A stretch of DNA of 64,000 nucleotides from Glaciimonas sp. Lineage in GTDB: Bacteria > Pseudomonadota > Gammaproteobacteria > Burkholderiales > Burkholderiaceae_D. The number at the start of each line of letters is the position of its first letter. The stretch's first letter is position 1. The stretch spans positions 1-64,000 of the forward strand of contig JABBOY010000030.1 of the NCBI GenBank assembly GCA_012927585.1. Direction: 5' to 3'. A program made the translations under genes and the position numbers. The notes beneath the pieces were generated by a model. That model was not told the DNA's origin. It saw only the letters and a list, made by a program, of their open reading frames with translations, and made no database searches. This document shows, piece by piece, positions 60,043-64,000 of the stretch.

Positions 60043-62469
60043 TTGAACGAAAAAAAATTCCTGCCGCGCATGCTGGATCTGCTACGCCAGCGCGCTGGTC
60101 AGTTGCGGGCCGCCGGCATGCGCTTGTTTGCGCGCTTGTTTGCTTATGTGGTGCGCCAGCCGCCGTTTCGGCGCGGCGCGCTTCTGCTCGGCCTGACCGG
60201 CGCTACGCTGGTCGGATTGCTGTTTTTATACGTTCTGATACTGATTCCCACCACGCCCAGCATCAAGGATTTGCAACAGGCGCGCACCGCGCAAGCGAGT
60301 ACAATCCTGTCGGCCGAAGGCCAGCAGCTGGCCGCCTTCAACCAGGGCCAACAGGAACGCATCAAGCTGGAGCAGGTTTCTCCCCTGGTTATCCAGGCTT
60401 TGATCGCGACCGAAGATCACCGTTTTTACCAGCACCACGGGATAGACTTCCGGCGCACGGCAGGTGCGGTTTTGCATACCTTGGGCGGCGACGCCCAAGG
60501 CGGCTCGACCATTACGCAGCAACTGGCGCGTAATCTGTTCCCGGAAGAGATCGGCCGTTCGCGCAGCGTCAGCCGCAAGCTCAAGGAAATGGTTACAGCC
60601 TTCAAGATCGAGCGCGCCTACACCAAGGATCAGATTCTCGAAACGTATTTGAATACAGTGCCGTTCCTATATAACGCGTTCGGCATCGAAATGGCGGCGC
60701 GCACCTATTTCGATAAATCGGCGGCGAAACTGAATGTGCTGGAAAGCGCGACCCTGGTTGGCATGCTCAAAGGCACCCATTACTATAATCCGGTGCTCAA
60801 CCCGGAACGTTCGCTGGAGCGGCGCAATGTGGTGCTGGGGCAAATGCGCAAATACGGGAATTTGGGCGATGCGCAGTACCAGTCCCTGCTGAAAAAACCG
60901 TTGAAAGTGCGTTTTCACCGCCAATACGAATCAGCCGACAGCACCGAAACCCATTTCACTGCGCATGTGCGCAAATGGCTGATCGAATGGGCTGACCAGA
61001 ATGAGTATGACTTGCAGCTCGACGGCTTGATTATCCATACCACGCTCGATGCCGGATTGCAGAAGGCGGCGCTGCGTGCAGTCGAACGGCAAGCCAATGC
61101 GTTGCAAAACATCGCCGATGTGGAATGGGCACAGAGTCAAGGCGGTCTGATCTCGACCTCGACTGCCGTGTATGCCAGCGTGCGCCGGCAAGTCGCGCCG
61201 TTCCGCTACTTCTGGGATACCCAAGGCGAGTTGCAAGACAGCTTCATCCGGGAATCGCCCGAATATAGAAACGCGCTGGAAGGCGGTGCCAGCGCCGCCG
61301 ATGCCCTCCAAAAACTGCAAGCCGATCGTAATTTCATCGCCCGGCTGCGCGTCGCCAAAACGCGGCTGGAAGCCGGCTTTGTGGCGATTGATCCAAACAA
61401 CGGCGAGGTGCGGGCTTGGGTTGGCAGCCGCGATTTTCAGCGCGACCAGTTCGACCATGTGGCGCAAGCCGAGCGCCAGCCTGGCTCGACCTTCAAGCCG
61501 ATCGTGTATGGCGCCGCGCTGGAGAAAGGTTTTCGCCCGGATCGGCCGTACCAGGACAGCGTGATCGATATTCGCGCCGCCGACGGCAGCGTTTGGCGGC
61601 CCACCGACATGTCGGGCGCGAGTGGCAAAACCATGACGCTGCGCCAGGGTTTGGTGTACTCGAAAAATACCATCACCGCGCAAGTGATGCAGGATGTCGG
61701 CCTGCCCGCAATCGTCAAGCTGGCCAAAGCGGTCGGCATCAATCAGAGCAAACTGGCGCAAGTGCCGTCGCTGGCGCTGGGCACCAGTCCGGTGACCTTG
61801 CTGGAAATGGTGTCGGCGTATGCGACCATTGCGGCCCAGGGCGAATACCGTAAGCCAGTCTTTGTCAAAAGCATCAGCGACCGCAACGGCCGGGTGCTGG
61901 CCACCTTTGATACCAAAAGCCAGCGCGCGATGTCGGCAGAGTCGGCAATAACGCTGATCGATATGATGCGCGGCGTGGTCAATCAGGGCACTGGCCAGGC
62001 GGTCAAAGCGCGTTTCGGCATCAGCGCCGATATCGCCGGCAAAACCGGCACCACGCAAAACAATACCGACGGCTGGTTTATCCTGATGCATCCGAACCTG
62101 GTAGCCGGAGCCTGGGTTGGCTTTAACGATGCGCGTGTCACCATGCGCAGCAATTATTGGGGGCAGGGCGGACACAATGCGGTGCTGCTGGTAGGCGACT
62201 TCTTTCGCAGTGCTTTGAATGCGCGGCTGATTGATGCCACAGCGCTATTCCCGGGCGGGAAACTAGCGCCGGCACCGACTCCGGTAATAGTGGAAGAATC
62301 AGCAGCACCGGTAGCAACAGTAGCAGAACCGGCCTCCGAAGACTGGATGGAGCAATTGCGCACATTACCGCAGGGGCAAGCGTTGCCGGCGGAATCCCGG
62401 CCGGACGCGAACCCCGACGCCGGTCTGAGTACGGGCGAGTCAGTAGTCGATGCGCCAAGGCCGCAGTGA
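60043..62469 (+). CDS. Class A penicillin-binding protein (transglycosylase/transpeptidase)
   Basis: A protein of about 808 residues that polymerises and crosslinks peptidoglycan. A membrane anchor (LLLGLTGATLVGLLFLYVLI) near residue 50 is followed by the GT51 domain with EDHRFYQHHGID, GGSTITQQLARNLF and RKLKEMVTAFKIERAYTKDQ. The transpeptidase has the nucleophile Ser near residue 482 (QPGSTFKPIVYG), SKNT and KTGTT near residue 667. The C-terminus is Pro/Ala-rich. The start is unclear: ATG 59908, TTG 60043 and ATG 60070 are in frame; the anchor begins after 60150, so I took 60043. It follows the NlpC lipoprotein gene. Confidence 0.88.
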   Translation: MNEKKFLPRMLDLLRQRAGQLRAAGMRLFARLFAYVVRQPPFRRGALLLGLTGATLVGLLFLYVLILIPTTPSIKDLQQARTAQASTILSAEGQQLAAFNQGQQERIKLEQVSPLVIQALIATEDHRFYQHHGIDFRRTAGAVLHTLGGDAQGGSTITQQLARNLFPEEIGRSRSVSRKLKEMVTAFKIERAYTKDQILETYLNTVPFLYNAFGIEMAARTYFDKSAAKLNVLESATLVGMLKGTHYYNPVLNPERSLERRNVVLGQMRKYGNLGDAQYQSLLKKPLKVRFHRQYESADSTETHFTAHVRKWLIEWADQNEYDLQLDGLIIHTTLDAGLQKAALRAVERQANALQNIADVEWAQSQGGLISTSTAVYASVRRQVAPFRYFWDTQGELQDSFIRESPEYRNALEGGASAADALQKLQADRNFIARLRVAKTRLEAGFVAIDPNNGEVRAWVGSRDFQRDQFDHVAQAERQPGSTFKPIVYGAALEKGFRPDRPYQDSVIDIRAADGSVWRPTDMSGASGKTMTLRQGLVYSKNTITAQVMQDVGLPAIVKLAKAVGINQSKLAQVPSLALGTSPVTLLEMVSAYATIAAQGEYRKPVFVKSISDRNGRVLATFDTKSQRAMSAESAITLIDMMRGVVNQGTGQAVKARFGISADIAGKTGTTQNNTDGWFILMHPNLVAGAWVGFNDARVTMRSNYWGQGGHNAVLLVGDFFRSALNARLIDATALFPGGKLAPAPTPVIVEESAAPVATVAEPASEDWMEQLRTLPQGQALPAESRPDANPDAGLSTGESVVDAPRPQ

Positions 62470-62494
62470 GTCGCTCTAAAAATATTAAAATAAT

Positions 62495-62557
62495 GCGGAG
62501 TATGCATAAAAACGTGCACAGTTCCGCATATATTCATTGCACTAACTTAAAATACAT
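62495..62557 (+). repeat. 62-bp dispersed element, copy 10
   Basis: It begins GCGGAGTATGC, ATAAAAACGTGCACAG, then TTCCGCATATATTCATTGC and ends TTAAAATACATA. It lies 37 bp before the RIO kinase start and in the same orientation. TGCGGA near its start and TCCGCA in the middle form a short inverted repeat. Confidence 0.85.
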
Positions 62558-62593
62558 AATCCTGTATGCAATCTAATGAGGGTCCCGTAATTC

Positions 62594-63445
62594 ATGAAAA
62601 CTCCCAAAAGACTCGAACCGCTAGTGCAGGAAGGCTTGCTGGACGAAGTCGTTCGTCAGTTAATGAGTGGCAAGGAAGCCACCGTGTATGTAGTGCGCTG
62701 CGGTGACGAAATTCGCTGTGCAAAAGTCTATAAAGAAGCCAGTCAGCGCAGTTTTAAACAGGCCGCCGTCTACCAGGAAGGCCGCAAGGTCAAGAACAGT
62801 CGGCAGGCGCGCGCGATGGAAAAGGGTAGCCGCTATGGCCGCAAGATGCAGGAAGAAGTCTGGCAAAACGCTGAAGTCGATGCGCTGTACCGTCTGGCCG
62901 CTGCCGGCGTGAAGGTGCCAACGCCGTATATTTGCTTTGAAGGCGTGCTGCTGATGGATCTGGTCACGGACGCCAACGGCAATGCGGCGCCGCGCCTGAA
63001 TGACGTCGAAATGAACCAGGCCACGGCGCTGGAATACCATGCTTTGCTGCTGCACCAAGTGGTGCTGATGCTGTGTGCCGGCATCATCCACGGCGATTTA
63101 TCCGAGTACAACATTCTGGTCGATGCCGATGGACCGGTGATCATCGACTTGCCGCAAGCGGTCGATGCGGCCGGCAATACCAACGCCGGATCGATGCTGG
63201 AACGCGATGTGGATAATCTCAAGAATTATTTCGGCCAATTCGCCCCTGCGCTGCTGGCTTCGCAGTTCGGCAAGGAAATCTGGACCCTGTACCAGGCCGG
63301 TTTGCTCACGCCGGAGACCCCGCTGACGGGCCGCGTCAAGCAAGATAACCGCAAGGTGGATGTCGACGGAGTGCTGCGTGAAATCGAGGATGCCCGACTG
63401 GAGGAAGAGGCGCGCATTCGTTACCGGCAGGAATTGGCGGATTAG
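62594..63445 (+). CDS. RIO-like (PA4780-type) protein kinase
   Basis: A 283-residue atypical kinase of the RIO family. Its glycine-poor nucleotide loop is SGKEATVYVVRCGDEIRCAK with the catalytic Lys, and the RIO insert KNSRQARAMEKGSRYGRKMQ follows. The catalytic loop is HGDLSEYNILV with Asp168, and the metal-binding Asp is in VIIDLPQAVDAAG. Bacterial members of this size class (PA4780-type) are of unknown role. GAGGG lies 11-15 bp upstream of the ATG. The preceding 62-bp repeat lies in its likely leader. Confidence 0.88.
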   Translation: MKTPKRLEPLVQEGLLDEVVRQLMSGKEATVYVVRCGDEIRCAKVYKEASQRSFKQAAVYQEGRKVKNSRQARAMEKGSRYGRKMQEEVWQNAEVDALYRLAAAGVKVPTPYICFEGVLLMDLVTDANGNAAPRLNDVEMNQATALEYHALLLHQVVLMLCAGIIHGDLSEYNILVDADGPVIIDLPQAVDAAGNTNAGSMLERDVDNLKNYFGQFAPALLASQFGKEIWTLYQAGLLTPETPLTGRVKQDNRKVDVDGVLREIEDARLEEEARIRYRQELAD

Positions 63446-63510
63446 CCGGGGTGCGATGAAATTGTGCGTAGTTTAATATCGGCAATTATCCCCATCGGGA
63501 TGCCATTTAC

Positions 63511-63583
63511 CTGTAGCTACGAATTCATTCGCAACCGCCTTCGCATGGAATTGTTAAGCATGCGAATAAATTCGCACCTACGG
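63511..63583. repeat. REPIN-like inverted pair, family 2, second copy
   Basis: The right arm (63561-63583) is identical to the one at 6932-6954. The left arm (63511-63533) is its diverged inverse (CTGTAGCTACGAATTCATTC). It lies downstream of the RIO kinase gene. Confidence 0.75.
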
Positions 63584-63814
63584 CACTGCTGTTTCAACCT
63601 GAAAAGGCTTGATCTTGAACAAATATTTACGAAATTACAGGCGAATTTTTTATACTCAAATCATTCGTATTGAAATGATCAGAAGTGAGATGATTTGACA
63701 TGTAATGTTATTAATGTACAATTGAGGTTCTTTATTTGGAATCCAGTGGAACAGAAAACAGAAACGCGAGGGTTGTTGCCGGGTGGCGAGATAGAAAGCG
63801 CGGATGCCGTTAAA

Positions 63815-64000
63815 ATGACGCCCATGAGCGATGCCACCAAACATGTAGCCGTAAATGATTCAATCCGCATTTTACAAAGCGTGCGCCGTATCGCGCAGTG
63901 CGTGGAGCATCATTCCAAGCGACTTACCGCAACCCACAACATCACATCGCCGCAACTGGTCGCGCTTATGGCAATTGCCCAATTGGGGCCGAGTACGCTG
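63815..64000 (+). CDS. MarR-family transcriptional regulator, N-terminal part
   Basis: The window's last frame is open to the right edge. From the ATG at 63815 or 63824 it reads MSDATKHVAVNDSIRILQSV, then RRIAQCVEHHSKRLTATHNI and TSPQLVALMAIAQLGPSTL, the first helices of a MarR-type winged helix protein. A GTG at 63746 is also in frame. The DNA-binding half is beyond the window. The 5' gap of 370 bp after the kinase holds a REPIN and AT-rich DNA. Confidence 0.8.
   Translation, partial: MTPMSDATKHVAVNDSIRILQSVRRIAQCVEHHSKRLTATHNITSPQLVALMAIAQLGPSTL

Overview
The window is chromosomal DNA from a betaproteobacterium of the order Burkholderiales, most likely Oxalobacteraceae (Herminiimonas, Collimonas or Janthinobacterium-like). 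This rests on gene order: mlaFEDACB, an ABC-2 exporter, ibaG, murA, a complete his operon, a HIT gene, tatABC, a DegS-like protease and a Nif3-like protein follow one another as they do in that group. No rRNA, tRNA or CRISPR array was seen.

Layout. 1-1000: nested insertion-sequence debris, the tail of an IS4-type transposase joined to a truncated IS5-type transposase. 1.1-8.7 kb: photolyase, yqgE-ruvX-pyrR-pyrB, a dihydroorotase-like gene that lacks the metal-binding HxH, a lysophospholipid acyltransferase and apaH. 9.0-9.7 kb: a REP-associated (Y1) transposase. 10.5-16.8 kb: gltB and gltD, closed by a strong terminator. 17.2-19.3 kb: chromate transporter chrA, a stub of a chrB-type gene, and a LysE exporter. 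19.4-20.7 kb: a CBS/CorC membrane protein. 20.9-24.9 kb: the Mla phospholipid transport operon. 25.1-28.3 kb: ABC-2 exporter, ibaG, murA. 28.3-36.3 kb: hisG-hisD-(DNA methyltransferase)-hisC-hisB-hisH-hisA-hisF-hisI-hisE. 36.4-41.4 kb: HIT protein, tatABC, DUF2461 protein, DegS-like protease, Nif3-like protein.

41.6-58.4 kb is a complete-looking MSHA-type (type IVa-like) pilus locus. A long leftward arm carries two pilins, mshCDOPQ and mshI-to-mshN; a rightward arm carries the ATPase mshE and the platform protein mshG. 58.4-64 kb holds two small leftward genes, an NlpC/P60 lipoprotein, a class A penicillin-binding protein, a RIO-like kinase and the start of a MarR-type regulator.

The most unusual content is between the genes. 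Ten copies of an AT-rich element of about 62 bp, in both orientations, sit only in intergenic gaps, including inside the mla, his and msh gene strings. Its blocks are GG(A/G)GTATG, TGGCA or GTGC, TCCGCATATA, ATTG and AAAAATACA. I do not recognise it as a known family. Two further families are REPIN-like inverted pairs of REP sequences, and an intact RAYT-type transposase lies 194 bp from one REP copy. Other points worth checking are the orphan methyltransferase inside the his operon, the MshQ homologue whose N-terminal half is a repetitive beta-helix-like stretch, the chrB stub, and hairpins flanking the pilin gene mshA.
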